Shown: positions 36,230 to 47,519, counted from the first letter of the stretch. The stretch: 64,000 nucleotides of DNA from Phyto melanocephala (GCA_941918925.1 OW799235.1:34399201-34463200); one strand, 5' to 3'. Notes: generated by a model from the letters alone, not told the origin. Made by a program: numbers and translations.

Positions 36230-36690
36230 CTCTAAACGGCTGGGCCGGTTTCGATGAAGTTTTCAGGGAATATTAAAAATATTAAGGCGGGTGACACTTT
36301 GAAGTCTGATTTTTGATTTTCGGTCTGTGGGCGGAGGGGTGTGGCAAAATCCAATTTTCATATTGCATCACCAATGACATATACATACATACATTTATTT
36401 TGTTTGCTTTTTTTATTTTATTTTATATTTTTCAAAACGAGATATCAAACTCTTAAATCGTAGTTCCGAAAATATTTACAAAAAACCTAGGTTGTTGGTG
36501 ACGTTGTTGTATGTAAATAATGTTAATAATGGGATTGAGCCTGTATCTACACCACATGTAAGTTATTCTGTAAAAAACTTTATGGTTATTTATTTAAAGG
36601 CCGTAAATTTCGTTAAAAGTTAAATTTAAATCGTGTAGTAATACAACACTAATGTTTGCTTAGGGCCAGCAACGCGGACCGGGTCAGCTA
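36230..36690 (-). repeat. Dispersed element, GACCCGG...GCGTTGCTGG head
   Basis: On the minus strand it starts with AGCTGACCCGGTCCGCGTTG at about 36690, resembling the ACTAGCCAAGCCCGGCTCGC head of the element at 63619. It ends near ATCGAAACCGGCCCAGCCGT, like the CGGTCCAGCTGTTTAACCGT end of the copy at 47700. The centre differs. Boundaries are approximate. Confidence 0.5.
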
Positions 36691-37204
36691 TTATAATATA
36701 AATCTAACCAAAAATCAACCTATTATTTCACTTTAATTATCGCCCAGGACTATTCAACTTTTTTATTTAATTTCTAGCCTGTTTTAACACATTTATCGAG
36801 GACATTAAAATTTTCAAGGTTTAGTACAATGTTTACAAATTTTTAAATTTATTTACATAGATTTATTTTTATTACTACTTACCAGAAGCTCATAAAATAA
36901 ATTTTAATTTATTCTTTTTAGTAAGAACCCTAAAAAGTTTGTCGTAGGCTTCACAATTTAAAAATAGATACAAAAAAACGCTAATACCTGTCAACAATAA
37001 GCTAACAAGTTAGTATTTACTAATTAAAATAAGTGCTTTTTCAAAAAAAAAAATAAAATAAAAATCAATTAATTAACAAACAATATTTATCTATTATAAC
37101 AAAAATGTCTAGAATCTTTATTTAAAAGAAACAGTTGAAATGAATACAGTAGTATTTGTTAAACAATATTTAATACATAAATATTCTGTTTTTTTAATTT
37201 ACAG
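36691..37204. other. Putative intron end, splice acceptor at 37203-37204
   Basis: Ends in CTGTTTTTTTAATTTACAG, a strong polypyrimidine tract and AG directly before the semaphorin exon. Otherwise non-coding. Confidence 0.6.
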
Positions 37205-37250
37205 TATGATAACACCGCACCTGTTAAATAAAACTAATTACAATAACAAA

Positions 37251-37413
37251 ATGTTAGTACACATCTTAATATTTCTGCTCACGCTGATGAGTTTTCAAAA
37301 TTCCACCGAGGGATTTCATCAGCAGCATCATAATCACCATCAGCAGCAAACGATTTATTTAGAGGCTAATTATGAATTAATTGAAAACGATTCCCGTTAC
37401 ATTTCGTATCAAG
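37251..37413 (+). CDS. Sema5c: Semaphorin (probable Sema5c), signal-peptide exon
   Basis: First coding exon of a secreted or membrane guidance protein. The start at 37251 has a good fly context (AACAAAATG). It opens MLVHILIFLLTLMSFQNSTE, a short hydrophobic signal peptide, then a His/Gln-rich linker and SRYISYQ, ending in phase 1 at a consensus donor (CAAG|GTAAGT, 37413/37414). Joined to 41518, the junction reads ISYQDLM, matching the ISY-[K/Q]-[E/D] start of the mature class 5 semaphorins. The exon itself probably begins at 37205 after the acceptor. An in-frame ATG at 37206 would add 15 residues before the signal peptide, but its context is weaker. Semaphorin is supported by the next exon; class 5 by the ISYQ and YSELLFD match; the symbol is the least certain part. 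Confidence 0.7.
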
Positions 37414-40399
37414 GTAAGTTTTATAAAAATTGTTTACCAATTAAACACGTACTTAGTTAGTGATTAATGCAGTGTGTTTACACTGACATATTGTACATGA
37501 GCGTACTTTACATAGCAGCATGTAAATTGTATGTAAATATTTACCTGTTGCTTGAAATTATTTATGTTGAAAAGTGTGTTGGTTCAAAGAAAACTTGAAC
37601 TTAATGAAATGTCGCACAAATTGTGTGCGGAGAAGATCATTTTCATACATTTGAAGGTTTGTCTTTAACTTTTTAATGCTACTGAAGTTGAAGACTGAAA
37701 TCTTTGAAATGAGATTAATTCTCACATTAATACTTACTTATTTATTTACGCACAATCTTGTAGTTTTAAATCGTTTTTTATTTATTTATTTTTATTTTAG
37801 TTTAAGTTTTTTATTACATGTGTTTGTCGGACGGCTCGTGTACATTTTCGCATTTTTTTGAAGAGTGAAATAAATAATTTAATCTTTTTAGCTGAAAAGC
37901 ATTGAGTTTGATAATGACAGTTGCTAAAGCTTGAGTCAACTAAATTGAATTACAAGTCGTGTTATTTTTATTAAAAAAAATGTATGTCGATAATAAAATA
38001 AAAATTCGAGCAATAAAATATACAATGCGGAAAAATGTTTTCAATATTTTTTAATGATAAAATCTGGACAGGCCATCAAAGCGAGAATCGTAAATGTTCT
38101 ACAAATAGTGAATTAAGTAAAAATATTCTACTGATATAGATTTATCACAAAATTTTTATAAAATATAAATCTAAAATGTTCACAAAAAAATTATTTTAAG
38201 TTATTCCTACACATAGAGGATTTATTTAAAAAAATTATGTATATTGAGAGTTCATTGAAATGTTCATTTTGTGTTCTTTGTGATCGATAATTGTCAAGGC
38301 AAGAAAAATGTATCTATCAAAGATAATTGACCTTAACTTTTTATAAATACATACTTATGTATGCAGTAAACGAAAGATTGATAGAAAGCTTTCTATATAC
38401 ATAAGTATATATGTATATATTTATATATCCGCTTCATACGTTAGGACGTCTTAATTGCAATTAAAATTATTGCAATATGTATTTGTTGCGTATAAAAGGT
38501 GAAAAGGTTATTTTTTCAGAACATGCGTGTTCACGAAGAGAAATCTTATTTAACAAAAGCTTTTGTGAGCTAATCGTAGATTGTTGCCGCTTTTTGTTTA
38601 TTAAAATAACAAAATACTTTTAACAAGTAAATATTGCACAGAAAAAGGAATCGTCTGATTTGTACATTTTAAAGAGTGGCACAAGCATAAGAAAACGGCT
38701 TACAAGCAATCTCATTAAGTTAAAAATAGTGTGTGTATATTACCCTCTCATTATATAACAAATTATAAAATACATATTTTTTTGTCCAATATTGAAGATA
38801 ACATCTCTTTAATTTTTCCATGAATTATTGTCTCTTCCAAACTCTATTTAAATGAAAAAAATTAATTTACCTCAGAACATCTAGCGGTTTTAAATTGCAT
38901 TTATAAACCACTGAACACATTTTGTTATTTTGAATCACAATATGGTTTCATCATTATGTTGAATGTAATTGTTAGAACATGGGTAAACATTTCAAAAAAT
39001 AATAAACCCCTATCGTGAAAAAGAAGTGATTTGTTTCGCCTATTATATTTTAATTCCTCTGGATTAAAAAAATTTAACAAAATTTTTTTTTTTAAAAAAG
39101 CTTCCTATGATTACATTTCTGACTACAAAAGTATATAAAATTGGTGGTGGGTATCTAAAATTCAGCACAACCGAATATAGTGCTCTTACTTGTTTATATA
39201 ATTGTGTAGTATCTTATGTAAGCCTTTTCTCAGATTGCACTGCAGTTTGATTTTTAATTTTTTTTTTTGCGATTACTAAGTGACTTGCCCAGCATAACAT
39301 TACGAACACTTACACTTGTATAACTTCTCTTCTTATAAATATCTATTTTATAAATTATGTCAATAATGTTAATAAAGTAAAATTAGAAAGTTACGTCATC
39401 AAATATTTTATTTGATTTTCATGCTAACAGGCATGAAATAAATGTTGTAACATCGTGGTTTCTGCTTCAAAGATTTTATTATTTAATTATTATTTTCATA
39501 AAACCCCTGATTTTGAACAATCTCTCTTACATTTTCGTTTTATTTTACTTTTGTTTTTAATTTTATTTTAATACACTTTTTTCTGTCTTTAAATTATAAA
39601 TGTGTTTCTTATTAATTAAGTTTTTTATGTGAAATTAATATTTATTTTGCACTTGATTATCAATTTAATGCTGACTATAGCATTTTTGTTGTTGTTGATT
39701 TAAAGGCGTTTCATAATTTTCCTGGATTTTGTATAGTATGCCTCTTTTCATAAGTATGTATGTTTGTATGATTTGCGATCGTTTTACGTACATTCATACA
39801 GAAGTTTTAAGTTTTTTTGTTGACTTGGCAAAATATATTTTTATTAAAAATTTATTTTATTTAAACAAAAATTTAAAGCCAGAATGAACGTTGTTTATAA
39901 TTGAAGTAAATGTTTACTTAATTTTCTTTTTACTATTAAGTCAATGGTGGGGGTTAGGCATGTCTGGAGGGGGTTAAGTTATCCCCACATCAGTTCAAGT
40001 TAAAAAAAGAATTCTATTTTGTGTACAAGATATTATTAAATTGTAACGCCTTTCGGAAGAGATCTGTAGCCCCACTAAACAATAGTCTAGCTACGACAAT
40101 GATTATGTATATTATGTTTGTTTGAAAATAATTAAGAATATTATATAAATACAAACATTTAAAGTGAGTATGGTTATTTAAGGAATATAACAGAGTGGCC
40201 AGATATTTATAAGTGTAAACAAAACTTTTTATTTGAGAAATTATTTCCTTGTCTCTGCGATCTTGCAATGGTATTTTAAGATCTTAGGTTTGGCTTCGCA
40301 AGTGTAAAAACTACAAAAACTAAGGTTTTCATTTCCATAAATATAAATTTTAACTACCAAACTTTTTGATCACTTTAAACTTGCAATATCTATGAAGTA
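37414..40399. other. Semaphorin intron, first part
   Basis: Consensus donor at 37414. It contains the isolated 3' end of repeat A at 39139-39200 and a GTAAGT/TATG-rich microsatellite region at about 38340-38430. Open frames at 37676 and 40014 show no domain and are attributed to chance. Confidence 0.6.
39139..39200 (+). repeat. Repeat A, isolated 3' end
   Basis: Only the last ~60 bases of the family are present: GTGGTGGGTATCTAAAATTC then ACAACCGAATATAGTGCTCT and TACTTG. The palindrome arm is mutated (CAGCACAACCG). Confidence 0.6.
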
Positions 40400-41100
40400 C
40401 ACGTTAAGTAAAAACATGGTTGCGGTAATCATAATCAAATAGAAACATCTTATGATTGAGTTTTATGATTGTGGTGAAAACATACAATGGTTGCAAGTTG
40501 TAATTTTTATGTTTAATTAAAGTATAATTCGACAATCATATTATGATTACAAATGTAAGGGACAATCTTAAATATTTTCTAAATCAAACTATTGTTTGTT
40601 GCTATTAATTATATTAATTGAACTCACCTTTATAATCACCATTTTTTATCAGTATTGTTTTACAATTTATTGTTTGTATTTACTATTTCCTTAAATCTTA
40701 AATTTTTTAAACATTTTGGTTTATTTTTTCATATGTCAAATCTTTTAAAATTATAAAATTTATTCTTTAAAAAGAAGAACAGTTGAAAACAAATTATTGC
40801 TAAAAAAAAAATTAATGCTTAATTGCTTCAATGGTTTGATAAATAATGTTATTGTTGCGCAGACATCACACTGTTTTTGTCATCATAAATTTTAAATCAT
40901 ACTATATTTCAAGGTCAACCATATCAATGATTTCATGAAAACTAATCAAAATGATCCAATCAAGATCTAAGCAAACATATGATTGTCATGACAAAACATA
41001 TGATTAAACAATACAAAAATAAATATTACTTGTTTTCAATAACCAAATTTTGTTATATATACACTATTATATGATCATGATGATCATGTCGTAGCAGACG
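40400..41100. mobile_element. MITE, same family as 46373-47519 (no nested insertion)
   Basis: It starts CACGTTAAGTAAAAACATGG after TA at 40398-40399. The inside shows ATGATTGAGTTTTATGATTG and later GATCATGATGATCATGTCGT near the right end, the same order as in the copy at 46373. The right terminus is shortened (GCAGACG, then TA at 41101-41102). No coding capacity. It supplies the unoccupied version of the site that carries an hAT MITE in the other copy. Confidence 0.65.
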
Positions 41101-41517
41101 TAGCTAGAGTGATACAAATTTGACCACCTTTGCAAAAGTGCCTTTGTTCATTCGAGATTCGGCAGTTTTTAAAAAATTTGCCTTTTTACAATCGAAGGTT
41201 TTAATTCACAAAGTGCAGACAGTCCATCATCTTTTACCAGCTGACGGTAAAACGTATTTGACATATGCTCGTGTCATTCTAAATCCTAGTAATGAAGTGT
41301 CTAAATGTTTTTGAAAACCCATATATTAAAATATCTTAGTGTAAGTTTCCTTAGACGAAATTATTCTTAGAAATAAAAATAATTTGATTAAGGGGTTTGA
41401 TAGAAAGAAGCCTCAAAAGATATTTCTACCACAAGCAGTAAATTAGTGTCTATTTAATATTTAATAAAATATGAAAGTTCATATTAACTCTTAACTTTAA
41501 CATTTCATTTATTGCAG
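41101..41517. other. Semaphorin intron, acceptor side
   Basis: An open frame at 41120-41314 (plus) reads evenly but has no domain I recognise and no splice sites that would place it in the semaphorin. It may be a relic of something older. The acceptor is CATTTCATTTATTGCAG at 41517. Confidence 0.45.
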
Positions 41518-41617
41518 ATCTTATGACGACAGCCAAACGCTTTACGGAAACAGATGTAACTACGTATTCCGAACTACTATTCGATGTGGCTAGAAACCAA
41601 ATGATCGTGGGAGCCAG
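41518..41617 (+). CDS. Sema5c: Semaphorin (probable Sema5c), start of the Sema domain
   Basis: A 100-nt exon with consensus acceptor (TTGCAG|ATC) and donor (GCCAG|GTAAGA). Continuing the phase from 37413 it reads DLMTTAKRFTETDVTTYSEL then LFDVARNQMIVGAR, ending in phase 2. LxxD--RNQ-IVGAR is the first conserved strand pair of Sema propellers (LLVGARN in most members). The YSELLFD lead-in is closest, as I recall it, to class 5 semaphorins. The next exon should begin with the DNLYRL segment, but I could not find it in the remaining 22 kb. The flanking phases, strong splice sites and absence of stops make this a real exon. Confidence 0.85.
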
Positions 41618-41893
41618 GTAAGAATAAATTCAATGACGATTACACACTAGAAGAGTTCAAGAAGAAATAGACTCTGAACATAATTTGATATACGAGTATA
41701 TCCATACATACATACATACATATGTACACATAGTTATGTTCGTACTTATGGCTGTACCCGTATTTTAGTAATAAGAGAAATAATAAAAAATAATAAAAGT
41801 TTGTGTGTGCATACAAATGCATATGATTGAGTTAATGTCTATAAGAATTGATAGATAGCGCTGTGTAGACTATAAACTCTAAATAAATTAAAG

Positions 41894-42222
41894 CAGTGCT
41901 ATTCAACCTATGGTACGCGTACCACTTGGTGGTACGCGAAAAATTTCCAGTTGGTACGCGAATTCTTTTAAAATTTTAACGATTTCTATTTTGCAATTGG
42001 AAACAAAAAGAAAAATCATCCTAAAAGTATACCTTTAATGTACATGTTCTTACGTTTTTTGTAATTTTTATTATTTTTTTTTTAATTTTATTGTTTTTTA
42101 TTATTAATAAATAAAATAGATTAAACATTTTAAAATTGTTTACATTATATTTTTTTTGGTGGTACGCGAAAAGTTTGTCGTGAATTTAGTGGTACACGAG
42201 CCAAAAAGATTGAATAGCACTG
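41894..42222. mobile_element. hAT MITE, CAGTGCTATTCAA ends, 8-bp duplication
   Basis: The ends CAGTGCTATTCAA and TTGAATAGCACTG are perfect inverted copies, flanked on both sides by AATTAAAG (41886-41893 and 42223-42230), the 8-bp duplication typical of hAT insertion. The word GGTACGCG occurs four times near the ends, both in direct and palindromic arrangement (GGTACGCGTACC at 41913). 329 bp, no transposase. A sister copy is at 46933. Confidence 0.9.
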
Positions 42223-42874
42223 AATTAAAGAATAAGAACTAAGGAAACTAAAAAGAAGACATCACGACGATTTCTTATCAGCAAAACAAGTGTCAGTTAA
42301 TTTGTATTCATTTTTATTTTGTATGTTTTCTCTTAACAAATAAAAAAAAAAATGAAGAAAAATCGCTGTTGTTTTTGTAAAGCTATTGTTTAAAGTTTTA
42401 GTGAAGGTAAAACTAAACACCACTCTGTGCTATTATTTAATTTTTGTATTTTTTTCCAAATCATGTTTTTAATCTTATCTTTAAAACTTTACAGCGGTGT
42501 GTGATAAAATAAAAAAGAAAAAACTAAAACATTTGGGAAATGAGGTTATTTTTGTTATAAGAGATTTTTTTTTGTTTTAGGCCACAATACCCTACATACT
42601 CGTATTTAAGTGCATTAAATTTCAAAATATTTAATTTTTTTTTTATATATATTTTTATTATTCCCATATTGTTTTAACAAATTATGTATGTATACGCATT
42701 ATCAAAATGGGAAAAAGTGTTATGAAATTGTCGTTATTTTTTACTTGTGTAATCATTTAACAAAACTAATCATTTGGTAGATAATGGAATACAGTATTTT
42801 TATGTATATTTGTAAATAAATATATAGTATAGTATGTACGCAATGGTAATTTTTAATTTATTTAATTTAAAACA
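42223..42874. other. Intron, no other feature
   Basis: No supported feature. Confidence 0.45.
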
Positions 42875-43863
42875 CAGTGGAAGCTCCTATTACAGAGACT
42901 CCCGATAAGCGGACATTCCCTTTAGACGGACACTGTTGGCCGGTCCCGGTAAAATCTTATAAGAAAAGTATATCAATCGTACGACCATTTGTAGGACTCT
43001 CTTATGAGGACACCCGCTCGACAAAAAAATATTCTTTTGGACGAACATTTAATTGGTTTTTGTCCAAAATTTTCTTGTCTAATTTTAACAAGAAGGCTCG
43101 GTGTGTCATTTTTACTACACCACAAAACATAGTTAAATTTGGGTATGATCAATATTTCCTCTTTTTTAATTTACGTTTATGCTTCGGGGAATTGAAAATT
43201 CTACTTCTTTCAATATTCGTGATACAAGCGTATCAGTCCAGTTTGTAGCCAGTTTGTTTTCTATAACCCCTAATTGACATAGATGTTCGTTTGCTTATTT
43301 ATAGTTTGTAAAGCAATATTTACTTGTTTGTATACATTCGTGCGGGCGTATGTGAAATGCCAAGTTGTTATAAAAGCTACTAATATACTTTCATTGCTTG
43401 ACTTATACAGTCGTGTCTGGATATAGTGAATACCTTCATACAGTAAACACCAAAAATTTTGCATTTAGTACTCTAAATAGTGAAAAACTCTAATAGTGAA
43501 CAAAATTTTGAAAACAACTTCAATAACAATTCTTTTATTAAACTTAAATACATTTGTACATATATATCCTTTTTTGTACAAATTGTTTCTAATCAGCTAT
43601 TACATTTACATGTATGTATTTTTAGTAAATAAAACGAGTTTTTGAACAAAAATTTCAATCTTGATATAGAGAACAACCTGGATACTGTGAACAAGCCTTG
43701 CAAAAATTAGTTCACTATATCCAGACACGACTGTATATTTTCTAGATATTATTGCCAAGATCGCCCCACAATGATGAAGGAATATTTATTAATGACCGGA
43801 CAATCCGCTTTTATGGAAACATTTCGATGGCCCTTTAATATCTGTTTGAAAGAGATTCCACTG
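42875..43863. mobile_element. pogo/Tigger-like element interrupted by a MITE
   Basis: CAGTGGAAGCTCCTATTACA at 42875 and the reverse end GAGATTCCACTG at 43863 fit the CAGTGGAAxCTC terminal style of pogo/Tigger elements. TA follows the right end (43864-43865); the left flank is CA, perhaps mutated. Subterminal words AAGCGGACATTCCC, AGACGGACACTG and (right side) CCGGACAATCCGC are repeated binding-site candidates. The 326-bp MITE at 43408-43733 lies inside. No transposase domain is recognisable; the 123-codon plus-strand frame at 42877 is a translation of the repeat. Confidence 0.65.
43408..43733. mobile_element. TA-flanked MITE with perfect 23-bp ends
   Basis: CAGTCGTGTCTGGATATAGT (first 20 of a perfect 23-base inverted repeat) starts at 43408, and the complement ends at 43733. 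TA duplications are at 43406-43407 and 43734-43735. ATAGTGAA/ACTGTGAAC-type words recur at 43424, 43478, 43492 and 43684, echoing the repeated binding motifs of the pogo derivative at 27958. 326 bp, no coding capacity. Confidence 0.88.
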
Positions 43864-44568
43864 TACATAAATACATACAAACATACGTATTGTATAGTAT
43901 GTATACATGTATTTATATACATATCACTCTGTTTTATATGACAAATAAGATTTATTTCTTAAATTAAATATGATAAGAATATACTAAGTATAAATCAAGA
44001 ATTACATACAAGTACATACATACATACAAATTGAAGACTTAATGTTAAGAGATCGTATCTCGCTTTTTTTTAAATCGCGTTTTTAACGTTTTCTGGTAGT
44101 CCAGTAACAAACATATCACCTCCCAAAAAAAATGTCGTAAGCCATGGTTGAAAATAATGGATTTATAGTCACATAACACAGTCCAAAGTCATTTCATTAT
44201 TTTATATATTTTTTGATTTTTTCCTACTCCCTTCTCGATATGTACATGCAGCTCAAAAAAAATCAATGTCAAGTATATAGAGCAATTTTAATTAATTATG
44301 TACATATGTCTAATCTACAAAATATTAAAACTAATCGATGTTCTATAATTAGAAAATGTATCAAAGATGCAATACCTTAAAGGGTATAACTGCCGTATAG
44401 ACTACTGTTCTAAACATCCAAGTTTTCTCAAACCTTTTTTAAACAACCCACTAAAGAACTTCATTACCAAAAAGTGATTTTGAAACCTCTTAGTTAGTAC
44501 TCAGCAGTGCTTTTTGAAAACATAATTTTTATATGCAATGTCCTACTTTATAAATCTTTATTTTGCAG
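43864..44568. other. Intron, no other feature
   Basis: CATA-rich microsatellite words at 43865-43930 and 44005-44030. Nothing else is supported. Confidence 0.45.
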
Positions 44569-44621
44569 TTAATAAACGCTTATTGTATTATCAGCAGCAG
44601 CAGCTCAATAAAGAGCATCAA
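44569..44621 (+). other. Exon-like 53-base segment between strong splice signals
   Basis: TTTATTTTGCAG precedes it and CATCAA|GTAAGAAAG follows. One frame is open (NKRLLYYQQQQLNKEHQ) but it does not fit the phase left by the exon at 41617: joining them gives an immediate TAA. It could be an exon of another transcript, an untranslated exon, or chance. Confidence 0.2.
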
Positions 44622-44964
44622 GTAAGAAAGAAATAGAAGAAAACACTTTTAAAATAAAATTTTCTCCTTTTCCTTACTGCTAAAATAATAAGCAGTACAG
44701 ATGACATTTTTGTTGCGCTTTCGTATAAAAGCAACTTCAGCATTTCCGTGCATGTAATAAAACGTATGAAGTCTGCACTGCTTAAAAAATTCAACAAATT
44801 TTTTTTTTCGATCTTTTCACGTGAAGCGAATAAAAACAAACGATTTTCTATACAAATTTGTTTTTAAAATACGTCTCAGAATTAAGTGGCGTGATAGAGT
44901 CTATTTCATATTCGGAGCGGGATTTCTTATTCTCTTATTTTAAGAAGTAACAATGTTCCTATAT

Positions 44965-45360
44965 TTAAATCAAATCTGAATCATCAGAATTATTTTTATT
45001 ACTATTAGATGTTTCATTGCAAAGCTCAGTAACTTTACGTCTAGGCGAGCCATCGATTTGTTCAGACTAGAAAAAAACGTCGGCAAAGCAACTTTTGAAA
45101 AATTGTTCAATCTTCTTTGTTATCTTTCGTTGTTCGAAAAAATCGTTGGCTGGTGTAGACTGTTGGTAAGGCTTGCCATTGTAGATCAACAAATTAACAA
45201 TACTTGCAAAACATTGAATTTGATTTTCGAAATTATGTGTTATGTGTAACAAATATGTTTCGTAATTGACGTTTATTTTATGGTCGTCATGATCTATGCA
45301 CCGAACAAGGTATTCATTCATGCAGTTAGAACAAAATTTCGCACCATTATTGGACATCAA
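44965..45360 (-). pseudogene. Unrecognised 131-codon frame with one in-frame TAG
   Basis: Starting at 45360, MMSNNGAKFCSNCMNEYLVR leads to 97 codons, then TAG at 45067-45069. The same frame continues for 33 codons with SEQIDGSPRRKVTELCNETS and an acidic Asn/Ser/Asp tail ending DSDLI before TAA at 44965. The amino-acid use on both sides of the TAG looks protein-like. There is a CxxC near residue 10 and further Cys/His residues (C, H, H), but no domain I can name. The TAG lies in TTTTTTTCTAG, so it could instead be a splice acceptor. It may be a transposon-derived or host pseudogene, or an exon. No terminal repeats were seen around it. Confidence 0.4.
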
Positions 45361-46372
45361 TCAAGCCGCACTTCTATTTGTATTTATTTATTGATTTTTT
45401 ACCAGACACGCTTATTTTAGGCAACTTTGCCAACATCCCCCCATCCCCGAAATCTGTAAGAATTTTGAATAATTCGAAAAACTGTTTTCGGCTTTTTGTA
45501 CTTAAAACCAGTTCAAATAAGCGGTTTCTTATTAAATGCTTTGACTAATGCAAAATTAAAGAAAATACTCAATTTTTATTTAGTTTATTTTTTATTCAAA
45601 ATTGAGAAGAATTTGAAAAATGTCAGTATAAAATTAAAATCATTTCATATAATAAACTTTTTTTAAATACATTAATATCAGGGATGAACTTAAAGATATT
45701 AACATTCTTGATATTTCTCATGTATGAAATTTCCAAAAATTTTTACTTTTTTACACAGATGAACGACTACCAAAAATTTACTTTTTAAGATCACTCATAA
45801 ATGCATATGATTGTTTGGTGTAGCTGAAATGAAAAAATACTAAATCAACAAATAAGAAGTGGTAAAATGCTAAAAAAAAGTTACTATTTTCTTTAAGTGT
45901 ACAAGGTGACAACTTCAAAATTTTTGTGTTTAAATTTGGAAATCTAGATTTCCTTTATTTCTTCATTTTCTATTTGTGCTCATATCGTATCGACTTTTTG
46001 TACACATGTCCTTCTTACTCAAAATCTTAGATTTTATAATATTTTCTTAAATACCAAAATGTTAAAATTGTCAATAAAAAAATAAAAAAAAAAAACAAAA
46101 ATAATAAACTACAAAGGCAATGCTGATTGTTTTTTTTTATAAAAAAAAATAAAAAATTATATGCGAACCGATTTAAAAAAAGAAAAATTTTAAATTGTTT
46201 GATGTTGTTTGAATGAATGAGAGGAATTTTTTTTAAAATGGTCGACAGAAATAAATTTTTTATATTTTCCAAATTTCATTTATTTTGAATTATTTATAAA
46301 TTGCAGAAATTATATTTAAATTTCGTTACAAATTATTTTAAAAAATATTTTATCGAATAAATTGTCCTCCTA
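45361..46372. other. Intron, no other feature
   Basis: A/T-rich sequence with long A and T runs near 46080-46150. No supported feature. Confidence 0.45.
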
Positions 46373-47519
46373 CACGCAAAGAAAAAATATGATTGTTGTA
46401 ACCATAATCGAAGAGCAACATACTATGATTGAATTGTATGATTATGTTTAAAATAACAATGGCTACCAGTTATCATTATTATGTTTAATTTAAGCATCAT
46501 TCAATAATCATATGTATGACTACAATTAAAATAGAAAATATTTGCTTTTTTACGGCAAATAATTGTCTTTTGCTGTAACATACACATATTGCTTGTACTC
46601 ACCAATTTAATTGCAATTTTAATACCAATATTTTTTTTACATTTTCTCGTTTATTTTTAAATTTTCTTTAATTTTTCAAAATTTTTGTTCCTTTTTTGAC
46701 ATCTCAAACTTTTAAAATAATAAAAATTTATTCAGCAAGAAAAAGAACAATTTAAATCAAATTATTATTAAAAAATCATAGCTTGATTATTTTGTAATCA
46801 TACTGTTGTCTCAATTATTATTTAATGATTATTTTTAATTTTTAATGATTTTGAATATAATGTTAGTTTTGCCAAATTAATTTTTTTAAATGATAACCAT
46901 TTTGAAATTTCTACGAAAAGTAAACATTAAATCAGTGCCATTCAACCTATGGTACGCGAAATCTTTTAAAATTTTAACGATTTCTATTTTGCAATTGGAA
47001 ACAAAAAGAAAAATCATCCTAAAAGTATACCTTTTTTGTGAAATTTTGAATTTTTAAATTTAAGTAACACTGTCATCTACATTTAATAAAAAATAACAAA
47101 CGTAAGCGAATGATAACCATACCAATAAACGAATGAGCAAAGTAAAATATTCGTTCAACCAAAAGCAAAAGAGTATCCTTGTTAATTTAAAATGTGTGAG
47201 TTTTGTTTTCCTCGAAATAAACAACTGAGAACAATAATACGAATTTGTTGTACACATTTTCAAACATTTAAAAATGTTTACATATTTTTTTTGGTGGTAC
47301 GCGAAAAGTTTGTCATGAATTTAGTGGTACACGAGCCAAAAAGGTTAAATAGCACTGCATTAAATGATACAATTCAAACAAATGCTTCATCATCGTGACA
47401 AAATATATGATGAAATGAAACAAAAATTACTATTACTTGATTTCGACAACAAAATATTGTTTTAGAAAAAACAATATGACCGTCGTGATCATGTCGTAAC
47501 CATGGTTTTTCTTTGCGTG
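46373..47519. mobile_element. MITE with CACGCAAAGAAAAA ends, hosting an hAT MITE
   Basis: CACGCAAAGAAAAA at 46373 and its exact complement ending at 47519, flanked by TA (46371-46372, 47520-47521). The arms continue with GTAACCATAATC-type and GTCGTAACCATGG-type sequence. ATGATT words recur throughout. Without the nested element and its duplication it is about 710 bp, the same size as the sister copy at 40400. No coding capacity. Confidence 0.85.
46933..47357. mobile_element. hAT MITE, second copy, 8-bp duplication CATTAAAT
   Basis: The ends CAGTGCCATTCAACC and AATAGCACTG are those of the family at 41894. CATTAAAT is present on both sides (46925-46932, 47358-47365). It lies inside the MITE at 46373, whose sister copy shows the unoccupied sequence. 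Compared with 41894 it has lost the DNA between two GGTACGCG words near its left end and carries about 200 unrelated bases in the middle (about 47045-47265). The frames on both strands at 47060-47398 are not genes. Confidence 0.9.

Noticed and set aside
37140..37250. Semaphorin start at the ATG of 37140
   Set aside because: A strong polypyrimidine tract and AG at 37204 lie inside that frame, so 37140-37204 is probably intron. The ATG at 37251 has the better context and sits directly before the signal peptide.
41120..41314. Extra semaphorin exon
   Set aside because: It has no acceptor or donor, and the peptide does not resemble a Sema N-terminus.
42877..43248. 123-codon plus-strand ORF
   Set aside because: It starts at the terminal repeat of a pogo-like element and has no transposase motif.
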